Shown here in pieces: positions 25,846-33,958 of a stretch of 64,000 nucleotides of DNA. Under the pieces are notes generated by a model. That model had not been told where the DNA came from, did no database searches, and saw nothing but the letters and a program-made list of their open reading frames with translations. The position numbers and the translations under genes were made by a program. The stretch is from positions 541,976-605,975 of the forward strand of contig DCXL01000004.1 in assembly GCA_002328415.1 (NCBI GenBank), read 5' to 3'. This DNA comes from Micavibrio sp. UBA2137 (GTDB lineage Bacteria; Pseudomonadota; Alphaproteobacteria; Micavibrionales; Micavibrionaceae). How positions within the stretch are numbered: position 1 is the stretch's first letter; each line of letters starts with the position of its first letter.

Positions 25846-27399
25846 TTAAGCCGCCTTTTTACCTGTGTTTGAGGCAAAGCCCTTGGCAAATGTGTCTAGG
25901 AAGGATTTCAATTTTCCTTCTGTGTCATCATCAAGAACCTTTTTCTCACGGATAGCCGTCAAAATATCTGATCCATTAGCACGCAAATCTTCCAACATAC
26001 GCTGTTCAAAGTTACTGACCTGCTCAACAGGAATGGCATCTAGATAACCACGAGTGCCTGCATAAATTGAAACAACCTGATCTTCCACTGGAAGTGGTGA
26101 GTATTGGGGCTGTGTCAAAAGCTGTGTTAGGCGCGCACCACGTGCAAGCAATTTCTGTGTTGCGGCATCAAGGTCAGAGGCAAACTGTGCAAAGGCTTCC
26201 ATTTCACGATACTGAGCAAGCTCAAGCTTGATAGTACCTGCAACCTGTTTCATCGCCTTGATTTGCGCAGCAGATCCCACACGAGACACAGACGCACCCA
26301 CATCAATAGCAGGGCGAATACCCTTATAAAACAGACCTGTCTCCAAGAAGATCTGACCATCGGTAATCGAAATTACGTTCGTCGGAATATAGGCTGAAAT
26401 ATCACCCGCCTGTGTTTCAATAATAGGCAAGGCTGTCAAAGAGCCATTTCCTGCCTCATCACCCATTTTCGCAGCACGCTCAAGCAAGCGTGAGTGAATG
26501 TAGAAAACATCACCAGGATACGCTTCACGACCAGGAGGACGACGAAGAAGCAATGACATTTGACGATAGGCCACAGCCTGTTTCGACAAATCATCATAAA
26601 TGATAAGACCGTGCAAACCATTGTCACGGAACCATTCACCCATCGCGCATCCTGTGTAAGGTGCCAAGAACTGCATCGGTGCAGGGTCAGAAGCAGTCGC
26701 GGCAATCACGATTGAATATTCCATCGCGCCGTTTTCTTCCAATTCCTTTACCAATTGCGCCACTGTTGAACGTTTTTGACCAACAGCTACATAAATGCAG
26801 TAAAGATGTTCTTTTTCATTCTTTGATGAATTCACGTATTTCTGATTAATGATTGTATCAACCGCAACGGCTGTTTTCCCTGTTTGACGGTCACCAATAA
26901 TCAACTCACGCTGACCACGACCAACAGGCACAAGCGCATCAATCGCCTTCACACCTGATTGCATTGGCTCATGCACAGATTTACGCGGGATAATGCCTGG
27001 TGCTTTTTGCTCAACAAGGTTGAATTCTTTTGTTTTGATCGGGCCTTTCCCATCAATTGGGTTTCCCAAACCATCAACGACACGACCAAGCAATTCCTTA
27101 CCAACAGGAACCTGAACGATTTCACCAGTACGCTTTACCTTGTCGCCTTCTTTAATGTCACGGTCATCACCGAAAATCACGATACCGACATTATCAACCT
27201 CAAGGTTCAGGGCCATCCCCTTAATACCACCAGGAAACTCGACCATCTCACCAGCTTGAACATTGTCCAAACCATGAACACGGGCCACACCGTCACCAAC
27301 GGAAAGCACTTGACCAACCTCGGCAACGCTTGCCTCTGGATTAAAATTGGCAATGTTGTCCTTTAGAATTTCTGAAATTTCTGCTGCACGAATTTGCAT
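25846..27399 (-). CDS. atpA: ATP synthase F1 alpha subunit
   Basis: The 517-residue non-catalytic nucleotide-binding subunit. The P-loop GDRQTGKTA is near residue 170. RQMSLLLRRPPGREAYPGDV is the family signature around the arginine-finger side, and the C-terminal helix FKSFLDTFAKGF-like end is present. GAGGAAG precedes ATG. It lies between atpH and the 77-residue gene. Confidence 0.98.
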   Translation of the reverse strand: MQIRAAEISEILKDNIANFNPEASVAEVGQVLSVGDGVARVHGLDNVQAGEMVEFPGGIKGMALNLEVDNVGIVIFGDDRDIKEGDKVKRTGEIVQVPVGKELLGRVVDGLGNPIDGKGPIKTKEFNLVEQKAPGIIPRKSVHEPMQSGVKAIDALVPVGRGQRELIIGDRQTGKTAVAVDTIINQKYVNSSKNEKEHLYCIYVAVGQKRSTVAQLVKELEENGAMEYSIVIAATASDPAPMQFLAPYTGCAMGEWFRDNGLHGLIIYDDLSKQAVAYRQMSLLLRRPPGREAYPGDVFYIHSRLLERAAKMGDEAGNGSLTALPIIETQAGDISAYIPTNVISITDGQIFLETGLFYKGIRPAIDVGASVSRVGSAAQIKAMKQVAGTIKLELAQYREMEAFAQFASDLDAATQKLLARGARLTQLLTQPQYSPLPVEDQVVSIYAGTRGYLDAIPVEQVSNFEQRMLEDLRANGSDILTAIREKKVLDDDTEGKLKSFLDTFAKGFASNTGKKAA

Positions 27400-27427
27400 G
27401 TTTCTTCCTCTTTCTTAAAGTGTCGCC

Positions 27428-28015
27428 TTATTTGGCTTTTTTAAATTCAATATTTTCGTTAGATCCTGATTTCATTTTCAACTTCAGCTTTTCAAGTTTG
27501 CCGCGAATAGAATCATCAACCATAACCGACCCAACTGTGACAACCATGCCACCAATCAGGTCTTTATCTGTTTCCTGATGTATTTCGACATTAGCACCTA
27601 GCGCCTTGGTCAATGACTTGCTCAAATCTGAAACTTGCGCCTTGTCCAGCTCGTAAGCTGTCTGCACGTCTACATATAGCTCACCTTTGTGCTTACGCAA
27701 GACTTGTGTGTAGGCAATCAAAATCTCGGAAAGTGATGCCAAGCGCTTGTTGTCTGAGAGTGTTTTCAGGAAATTTGTTGTCAGCTTGTGAAGCTTGGCC
27801 TTTTTACCAATGGCCTCGATGACCTTGAATTGTTCATCCTTGTCATAGAGCGGTGAAGCAATAAAGTCTGCAAAGACCTGCTCGCTCATCATACCACGTA
27901 AATCAGTCATGTCAGAGGTGACATCATCAACGACTTTCCCTTCTACGGCCATATCAAGGAGGGCCTGTGCATATCGGCGGGAAATTTGACTCGTCGGGCG
28001 CTGTGCTGTGGTCAT
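27428..28015 (-). CDS. atpH: ATP synthase F1 delta subunit
   Basis: The 195-residue peripheral-stalk subunit that joins F1 to subunit b. The N-terminal helical bundle begins ISRRYAQALLDMAV. The C-terminal part has the family motif DKDLIGGMVVTVGSVMVDDS. It is the first gene of the F1 operon. The membrane F0 genes are not in the window, as is usual in alphaproteobacteria, where the two operons are apart. Confidence 0.95.
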   Translation of the reverse strand: MTTAQRPTSQISRRYAQALLDMAVEGKVVDDVTSDMTDLRGMMSEQVFADFIASPLYDKDEQFKVIEAIGKKAKLHKLTTNFLKTLSDNKRLASLSEILIAYTQVLRKHKGELYVDVQTAYELDKAQVSDLSKSLTKALGANVEIHQETDKDLIGGMVVTVGSVMVDDSIRGKLEKLKLKMKSGSNENIEFKKAK

Positions 28016-28154
28016 TGAATAATCGTTTCTTTGGTCACTGCTGTTAATTTTCGTTATCTTGCGCCTGATTTAGCATACGCGCACATCCGACGCAAGGATT
28101 TAGGCGCTGTTTTTTGACTCTTTTTCAACAATTACGCAAAAGATTTGAAAAGGC

Positions 28155-28970
28155 TTACAAAAATGCTGGAAATGGCTGAAAGAAAAAGGCGCTACAGCTA
28201 TTTACACCCAAAATACAGGAGAGCGTTTTGAGAATGATAAGGTGCAACACATATATCTCGAGCGTATAACGACCGAAAAATTGCAAAGGGGACTTTAGAA
28301 TCGGTGTATTCCAAAAACGACTATCACTTACCTGCGCGCCTTTAAAGGTCGCAAACATGCACCCACCCGTCAAAATGGTGCCTACTGACATCAAAAGCGC
28401 CATATCCGTACTCATCCCAAAACCAAGCCACTGCGACGTAATGAAGAAAAACATCACGCCGAAAAAGAGTAACACTTGTTTTTCCAGTGATATTGGGCGC
28501 GTCTGACGCGCGCGCGCGACAACCCCTAATAAAGCCAGTGCGATGGCAACCGTCCCGTATTCAAGGAAAAAGGCACTCGGTATATAGCAAAGAACCAGCG
28601 CACCTGCCCCCATAACCACGTCCTGAACAGATTGCGAGGCCTTACTTACGAATGCATCCAACACATAGCGCACAAAGAGAATTGTAAAGAGAATATTGAG
28701 CGGAAGAAGTGGCAAGCCCAACATAAAGGTTACCGCAACAATGATTGCACCTGATATCCAAAGCCGTGGACCTGTTTCACGCGAGAGCGCATAGCCCACT
28801 AGAAAAAACCAAATGGGCACACACCAGCGCCCAATGGCCCGCCATGCCATATCCTCTGGGTAAAGATAATATCCCACATGATCGATAATCATGATGAGCA
28901 CCGCCAACGCCTTCCACACATCATAAGATGTCAGATTTTTGGGCAAATGCGATTGATCGGTCACAAACAT
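28155..28970 (-). CDS. TraX-like multi-pass membrane protein
   Basis: A 271-residue integral membrane protein with about eight hydrophobic helices. The N-terminal motif YDVWKALAVLIMIIDHVGYY and the RWCVPIWFFLVGYALS segment match the TraX family, which acetylates F-pilin in plasmid systems and has many chromosomal relatives of unknown role. It is related to acyltransferase-3 proteins. ATG at 28970 lies 13 bp after the priA stop, so the two may be cotranscribed. No conjugation genes are near, so pilin acetylation should not be assumed. Confidence 0.75.
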   Translation of the reverse strand: MFVTDQSHLPKNLTSYDVWKALAVLIMIIDHVGYYLYPEDMAWRAIGRWCVPIWFFLVGYALSRETGPRLWISGAIIVAVTFMLGLPLLPLNILFTILFVRYVLDAFVSKASQSVQDVVMGAGALVLCYIPSAFFLEYGTVAIALALLGVVARARQTRPISLEKQVLLFFGVMFFFITSQWLGFGMSTDMALLMSVGTILTGGCMFATFKGAQVSDSRFWNTPILKSPLQFFGRYTLEIYVLHLIILKTLSCILGVNSCSAFFFQPFPAFL

Positions 28971-28983
28971 GAGATGAAGTATC

Positions 28984-31200
28984 CTACAAAAAACTCTGTG
29001 GGTCGATATCGACTTGAATTTTAAGTGATGATGGGACTTTGAGCTGTGTCTGCCAGTCACGAATAGCCTTTTGAATATTCAAATTTTTCTCTGCGTGTAC
29101 TAGCAGGCGATAGCGGTACCGTCCACGGATGCGATACATGGGCGCAGCCGCAGGTCCAAAGGTTTGCACCCCTTCCCCGTGTGGTGCACAGGCCGCCATA
29201 GCGCGGGCAAACCCCTCAACCTCGCGCTCATTTGTGCCAGACACAATAATCGCGCCTAGCCGTGCATAGGGTGGCATATGGGCGAGCTTTCGTTCCTGTG
29301 CCTCCACATCCAAAAATGTATCACGCTCACCAGTGGCTAGCGCCTGTATTACACGTGCCTCAGGATTCCATGATTGCAAGTAAACATGCCCTTCAACGCC
29401 CTTCTCGCGCCCTGCACGCCCTGCGACCTGATGCAGTAATTGATAGGAACGTTCAGCCGCACGCAAATCACCGCCATGTAGCCCTAAATCCGCATCTACC
29501 ACACCAACAGTGGCAAGCTTTGGAAAGTGATGCCCCTTGGCCAGAATTTGTGTCCCTATAATAATGTCGAGTTCATGCTTGCGCATCTGACCAAGAATAG
29601 CGCGCAGCCCATGCGTATCATCTGCACTGTCACTGGACAGGACAGCCACACGCGCCTCGGGGAAATGATATTTGACCTCCTCCTCAATGCGTTCAATGCC
29701 AGGACCACAAGGGGCAAGAGAATCCACATCCTCACATTCAGGACAAGCGTCTGGAATTTTAATGCCGTATCCGCAATGGTGACACTCTAGGCGATTGGTT
29801 GCACGATGTTCAACCAGCCATGCCGTACAGCGCGCACATTCAAAACGGTGCCCGCATGAACGACATAAAGTCAGGGGTGCATAGCCGCGCCGATTAAGAA
29901 AAAGCAGACTTTGTGCACCTGATTCCATTGTCTCCTTTAACGCTTGCAATAAAACAGGTGACAAGAAGGCTTGCCGTTCGGGCTTATGTTCACGAAGATC
30001 AATCACATCAATGGCGGGCATTTTTGCCCCACCATGACGCACAGGCAGATGAATATGTTTATATTTACCATCCCAGACATTCTGCATGGTTTCCAGCGCT
30101 GGCGTGGCAGAGGCCAAAATCACAGGGCATTTTTCAAAATGACCACGTACGACCGCCATGTCACGAGCGTGATAGGTCACCCCCTCCTCCTGCTTATAGG
30201 ACGCATCATGGGATTCATCAATAATAATTGCCCCCAAATTTGCAAAGGGCAGAAAGAGCGCCGAACGCGCACCAATAACCACCTGCACGCCCCCCTCGGC
30301 CACGCCACGATAGGTCACACGGCGTTGCGCCTGCGTCAACGAAGAGTGCCACAGCGCAGGACGACAGCCAAAGCGCTTAGCAAAGCGGTCAATAAAGGCA
30401 TTAGACAACGCAATTTCAGGCATCAATATCAGAACCTGTTTATCTGCGCGCATAGCGGCATCCACGGCCTCGAAATAAACTTCCGTTTTCCCTGCACCCG
30501 TGACCCCATCCAACACAAAGACATCTGACTTTTCAGCACTCACGCTTGTCCGTAAAATACGGGCTGCGCTTTCCTGTGCCTCAGATAATTCAAGCCTGAA
30601 GAAGTCAGGATTTGCGTTGATGCAGGGCGGTGGCATCGCCGCCTCAATTGCCGTAAGAGCCCCCTTTTTATGGAGCGTTTTCACAACACCCGCACTCACA
30701 TCCGCCTCACGCGCGATATCGGCCTGAATGCGCGGTTGTTTGTCACACATCACATCAATGACTTGTTGTTGGGTTGGTGTAAATTTACCCGTAAGCGCTT
30801 TTTCAGAAATCTTATAAAGCGTTTGCGTGAGAGGAGTCTCGAGCGCCTTGGGCGCGGACAACGCCATCTTTAAAACATTCCCCTTTTGCGCGACCGTATA
30901 GTTTGCGACCCAGTCAATAAAATCGATATGACTGTCTGGCATTGCCTGAAGTGGAAACTTGTGAAGGATGGCTTTGATTTTCTTTGAGGGCACATCATCC
31001 TGCGCCGCACCCCAAACAACGCCTGTCACTTCACGTGGACCAAGGGGCACAAGCACATAATCACCGCGCGTTACCTCCATACCCACAGGCACAGCATAAT
31101 CATAGGCCTTGTCCACCGGATATGGGACAAGCACGCACACGCGCGACTGTGCATCGTTTCGTGGTGCGCCTACACTCCCTTCTTGAAAAAGATCTCCCAT
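28984..31200 (-). CDS. priA: Primosomal replication-restart helicase
   Basis: A 738-residue 3'-5' helicase that reloads the replisome at stalled forks. The P-loop DGVTGAGKTEVYFEA, the DEAH-type box IIDESHDASYKQEEG and motif VI HQVAGRAGR are present. The zinc-binding domain carries the eight-Cys pattern (LCRSCGHRFECARC, then ECHHCGY, then ACPECED, then APCGPG). The N-terminal 3'-end-binding domain begins VCVLVPYPVDKAYDY. ATG at 31200 matches family starts. It is divergent from the transaldolase-like gene. Confidence 0.96.
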   Translation of the reverse strand: MGDLFQEGSVGAPRNDAQSRVCVLVPYPVDKAYDYAVPVGMEVTRGDYVLVPLGPREVTGVVWGAAQDDVPSKKIKAILHKFPLQAMPDSHIDFIDWVANYTVAQKGNVLKMALSAPKALETPLTQTLYKISEKALTGKFTPTQQQVIDVMCDKQPRIQADIAREADVSAGVVKTLHKKGALTAIEAAMPPPCINANPDFFRLELSEAQESAARILRTSVSAEKSDVFVLDGVTGAGKTEVYFEAVDAAMRADKQVLILMPEIALSNAFIDRFAKRFGCRPALWHSSLTQAQRRVTYRGVAEGGVQVVIGARSALFLPFANLGAIIIDESHDASYKQEEGVTYHARDMAVVRGHFEKCPVILASATPALETMQNVWDGKYKHIHLPVRHGGAKMPAIDVIDLREHKPERQAFLSPVLLQALKETMESGAQSLLFLNRRGYAPLTLCRSCGHRFECARCTAWLVEHRATNRLECHHCGYGIKIPDACPECEDVDSLAPCGPGIERIEEEVKYHFPEARVAVLSSDSADDTHGLRAILGQMRKHELDIIIGTQILAKGHHFPKLATVGVVDADLGLHGGDLRAAERSYQLLHQVAGRAGREKGVEGHVYLQSWNPEARVIQALATGERDTFLDVEAQERKLAHMPPYARLGAIIVSGTNEREVEGFARAMAACAPHGEGVQTFGPAAAPMYRIRGRYRYRLLVHAEKNLNIQKAIRDWQTQLKVPSSLKIQVDIDPQSFL

Positions 31201-31269
31201 ATGATAGGTATTAACAAGAATTTTGATTAAAGAGAAGGCATGTTCCTTCGCAACCCAAAGGACACCCAC

Positions 31270-31923
31270 ATGAAGTTTTTTGTCGATACAGCAAACATTG
31301 ATGACATCAAGGAACTGGCCACAACAGGATTAATTGATGGGGTCACAACCAACCCGTCATTAATTGCACAATCTGGACAAAACTTTCTCGAGCTTATCCC
31401 TGAAATCTGCAAGGTCGTTGATGGACCGGTATCTGCCGAGGTCGCCTCAACAGATTATGAGACCATGCAGAAAGAGGCCGACAAACTGGCTAAAATTGCA
31501 GATAATGTGGCCATTAAAGTGCCCCTCACTGAGGCCGGCCTTAAGGTTTGCAAAAACCTGTCCGACAACGGCACAATGGTCAATGTCACACTTTGTTTTT
31601 CAGCAGGCCAAGCACTCTTGGCGGCCAAAGCAGGCGCGGCCTTTATCTCGCCTTTCGTTGGACGCTTGGATGATATCTGCTTGGACGGGCTAGACCTGAT
31701 TGCCGATATCGTGACCATCTATAATAACTATGATTTCAAGACAGAGGTTCTTGTCGCCTCTATTCGTAATCCTGTGCATATCATCGAAAGCGCAAAGATG
31801 GGTGCAGATGTTGCCACATGCCCACCCAAGGTCATCAAACAGCTTTATAAACATCCCTTGACTGATAAGGGATTGGCCGCCTTTGTTGAGGATTGGAAAG
31901 CCACAGGACAATCCATCCTGTAA
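31270..31923 (+). CDS. tal: Transaldolase / fructose-6-phosphate aldolase family protein
   Basis: A 217-residue short transaldolase (FSA/TalC type) of the pentose phosphate pathway. MKFFVDTANIDDI is the hallmark start. The Schiff-base lysine is in VAIKVPLTEAG, and the catalytic region TLCFSAGQALLAAKAGA follows. TTNPSLI is the conserved Asn region. AAGGA lies 8 bp before ATG 31270. Whether it acts as transaldolase or aldolase depends on one active-site residue (Phe or Gln); here the position reads FS, which suits transaldolase. The gene begins 69 bp from divergent priA. Confidence 0.92.
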   Translation: MKFFVDTANIDDIKELATTGLIDGVTTNPSLIAQSGQNFLELIPEICKVVDGPVSAEVASTDYETMQKEADKLAKIADNVAIKVPLTEAGLKVCKNLSDNGTMVNVTLCFSAGQALLAAKAGAAFISPFVGRLDDICLDGLDLIADIVTIYNNYDFKTEVLVASIRNPVHIIESAKMGADVATCPPKVIKQLYKHPLTDKGLAAFVEDWKATGQSIL

Positions 31924-31934
31924 ACGCATTTATA

Positions 31935-31963
31935 TTGACATATTCTAATGTTTTCTCTAGCTT
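31935..31963 (+). promoter_or_regulatory. Candidate sigma70 promoter of the 66-aa membrane protein
   Basis: A perfect TTGACA at 31935-31940 is followed after 17 bp by TAGCTT (3 of 6 matches). The ATG of the next gene is 30 bp downstream, with a GGGAATAAG ribosome site. Confidence 0.4.
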
Positions 31964-31993
31964 AAGTCATACTTACTACAGGGAATAAGAACT

Positions 31994-32194
31994 ATGAAAA
32001 ATGCATTTATGCGTCACGCGTCAGAAGTTGCTCTTGCTATGGCTGTTGGCGCCATTGGCACTGTTGCAGCCGTTGATTATTTCGATGAAACTGAAACACG
32101 CCAAAGCTGTCTGGAACAGGCAGAAATTGATCACGCACTTAAAAAGCCATACGCACAACGTCATTTTGAAGAATGCCTTCTTATCCCTGAATAA
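31994..32194 (+). CDS. Small membrane-anchored protein, 66 aa
   Basis: I do not recognise this protein. It has one hydrophobic segment at residues 10-28 (SEVALAMAVGAIGTVAAV) followed by an acidic and His-rich tail with two Cys (RQSCLEQAE, FEECLLIPE). A ribosome site (GGGAATAAG) and a promoter-like TTGACA precede it, and it stands as a single-gene unit before DUF484. The segment could be an uncleaved anchor or a signal peptide. Confidence 0.55.
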   Translation: MKNAFMRHASEVALAMAVGAIGTVAAVDYFDETETRQSCLEQAEIDHALKKPYAQRHFEECLLIPE

Positions 32195-32249
32195 AATTTC
32201 TTAAAACAACGCTTGTTGCCGATTCATTGCTCATGCTAGACTTTAAAGC

Positions 32250-32978
32250 ATGACTGATGCTGCTTCTGAACAACCCTCAAAAGATGATAAAAGCCCCATG
32301 ATTTCCGAAGAAGATGTCATTGCCTTTTTGCGCGATAATCCAAAATTTTTGGCAAAAAACCCAGAAGTGTGTGACTTCCTTATTCCACCCAAGAAAACCA
32401 AAGAAGGCGGACGTAAAATTGCTGATTTCCAATCCTACATGATTGATCGACTGAAGGCCGATAAGACCAAAGCCGAAACAACGACACAGGAAATTGTCAA
32501 AACCGCACGTCATAACATGAATAATCAGGCGCGTATTCATCGCGCGGTGCTTGCCGTTTTAGAGGCGCAATCCTTTGATGAATTTATTCAGGCAATCACC
32601 ATGGATATAACCTCCATGATTGATGTTGATATTACCTGCCTGATTGTTGAGGCCTCTGGCCGCAATATTCCTCATGTTGATACAACTGGTATTCGCATCG
32701 TCCCACAAGGCACAATCAAGAAATGGATGGGTGAGAATGCCTCCCTCCTCCAATCAGATATTGGCGGGATTGAGGCCATTTACGGGGCTGGCGCCAATCT
32801 TGTTCGCTCGCAAGCCTTGGTTCGCGTTGATATTTCACTTGATACACCCCCTGCTATTCTCGCCTTTGGAAGTCGTGACCCCGAACTTTTCCAAGATGGG
32901 CAAGGTACAGAGCAAGTCTCATTCCTGGCGCGTGTTGTTGAACGCCAATTTAGAACATGGCTGAATTTACCCCAATAG
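32250..32978 (+). CDS. DUF484 family GAF-like protein
   Basis: A 242-residue cytoplasmic protein. The N-terminal ISEEDVIAFLRDNPKFLAKN is the DUF484 hallmark, followed by a coiled-coil region and a GAF-like fold (ARIHRAVLAVLEAQSFDEF, then LAFGSRDPELFQDGQGTE). Its ligand is unknown. It overlaps xerC by 22 bp; this pair is a common conserved arrangement in proteobacteria, though the functional link is not defined. Confidence 0.87.
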   Translation: MTDAASEQPSKDDKSPMISEEDVIAFLRDNPKFLAKNPEVCDFLIPPKKTKEGGRKIADFQSYMIDRLKADKTKAETTTQEIVKTARHNMNNQARIHRAVLAVLEAQSFDEFIQAITMDITSMIDVDITCLIVEASGRNIPHVDTTGIRIVPQGTIKKWMGENASLLQSDIGGIEAIYGAGANLVRSQALVRVDISLDTPPAILAFGSRDPELFQDGQGTEQVSFLARVVERQFRTWLNLPQ

Positions 32979-33907
32979 AGGAAAGTGTCCTTGTGCTTGT
33001 CACGCCCAAAATGCGTGCGCTTCTTGGTGAATGGCAGGATTACCTTCAGTTTGAAAAGTCAGTCTCGCCCCATACCTTCCGTGCCTATATTGGTGATGTG
33101 ACAAAGTTTTTGACCTTTCTGGCTGAACATACCGGCGAGGATATTAGCGAGAATTCCCTGTCAGACATGTCCTTACGTGATTTCCGCTCATGGCTGTCAC
33201 GCCGCACAATGGATGGTGCCTCCAGCGCTACACGCGCACGTAATTTATCGGGAATAAAAAATCTGCTTCGTTGGGCAGATAGAAACGGGCATCTCCATAA
33301 TGCGGCAGTAAGCGCCATACGTGGGCCAAAACTACCGCGCAAGAATCCAAAGCCACTTTATGAAGGGCAAATTGAACAGCTCTTTGACCTGCTCAAGGAA
33401 ACACCAGAGGATATCCAGACACAGCGCAATTATGCCCTGTTCATGCTGCTTTATGGATGCGGACTTCGTATAAGCGAGGCGCTTGATTTAAATATTGGAG
33501 ATTTCCCAAAGGAAGGTTTCCTTCGCGTCATGGGGAAAGGTGGCAAGGAACGCATTGTTCCCCTGCTTGATATCGTGCGTAACAATGTCTTTGATTATAT
33601 TGAGCGTCGCACTGTTAAAACAGACAAAAGCGACCCGCTTTTCATTGGCGCACGTGGCGGACGTATGAGCCAGCAAATTGCACAAGATGCCCTACGCAAA
33701 ATGCGCCGCTTACTAGAATTACCAGAAACGGCAACGCCCCATGCCTTCCGCCATAGTTTCGCCACGCATCTGCTTCAAAATGGCGCAAATTTACGTGAAA
33801 TTCAGGAGCTTTTGGGGCATGCCTCACTTAGCACAACCCAGCGCTACACAGACGTAAATGCTGCTGAACTGCTCAAGGTTTATAAGGCCGCCCATCCACG
33901 GGATTAA
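32957..33907 (+). CDS. xerC: Site-specific tyrosine recombinase XerC
   Basis: A 316-residue recombinase that, with XerD, resolves chromosome dimers at dif. All catalytic residues are visible: Arg171 (GLRISEAL), Lys194 (MGKGGKER), His262 and Arg265 (HAFRHSFATH), His288 (LLGHASLSTTQ) and Tyr297 (RYTDV). The N-terminal SAM-like DNA-binding domain covers residues 20-110. It overlaps the DUF484 gene, which supports XerC rather than a phage integrase. A dif site was not seen in the window. Confidence 0.93.
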   Translation: MAEFTPIEESVLVLVTPKMRALLGEWQDYLQFEKSVSPHTFRAYIGDVTKFLTFLAEHTGEDISENSLSDMSLRDFRSWLSRRTMDGASSATRARNLSGIKNLLRWADRNGHLHNAAVSAIRGPKLPRKNPKPLYEGQIEQLFDLLKETPEDIQTQRNYALFMLLYGCGLRISEALDLNIGDFPKEGFLRVMGKGGKERIVPLLDIVRNNVFDYIERRTVKTDKSDPLFIGARGGRMSQQIAQDALRKMRRLLELPETATPHAFRHSFATHLLQNGANLREIQELLGHASLSTTQRYTDVNAAELLKVYKAAHPRD

Positions 33908-33958
33908 CCTCCATATTTTTCTTGATTATTTACATATAAATATATAGCGTGTCGGCCT

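Noticed and set aside
28155..28970. TraX-like protein taken as a sign of a conjugative element
   Set aside because: No other transfer gene is near, and chromosomal TraX relatives are common.
29971..30528. Open frame of 185 codons on the plus strand opposite priA
   Set aside because: It is antisense to conserved helicase motifs and has no ribosome site or protein-like pattern.
32957..33907. Tyrosine recombinase considered as the integrase of a mobile island
   Set aside because: Its overlap with DUF484 and its length and motifs identify it as the housekeeping XerC.
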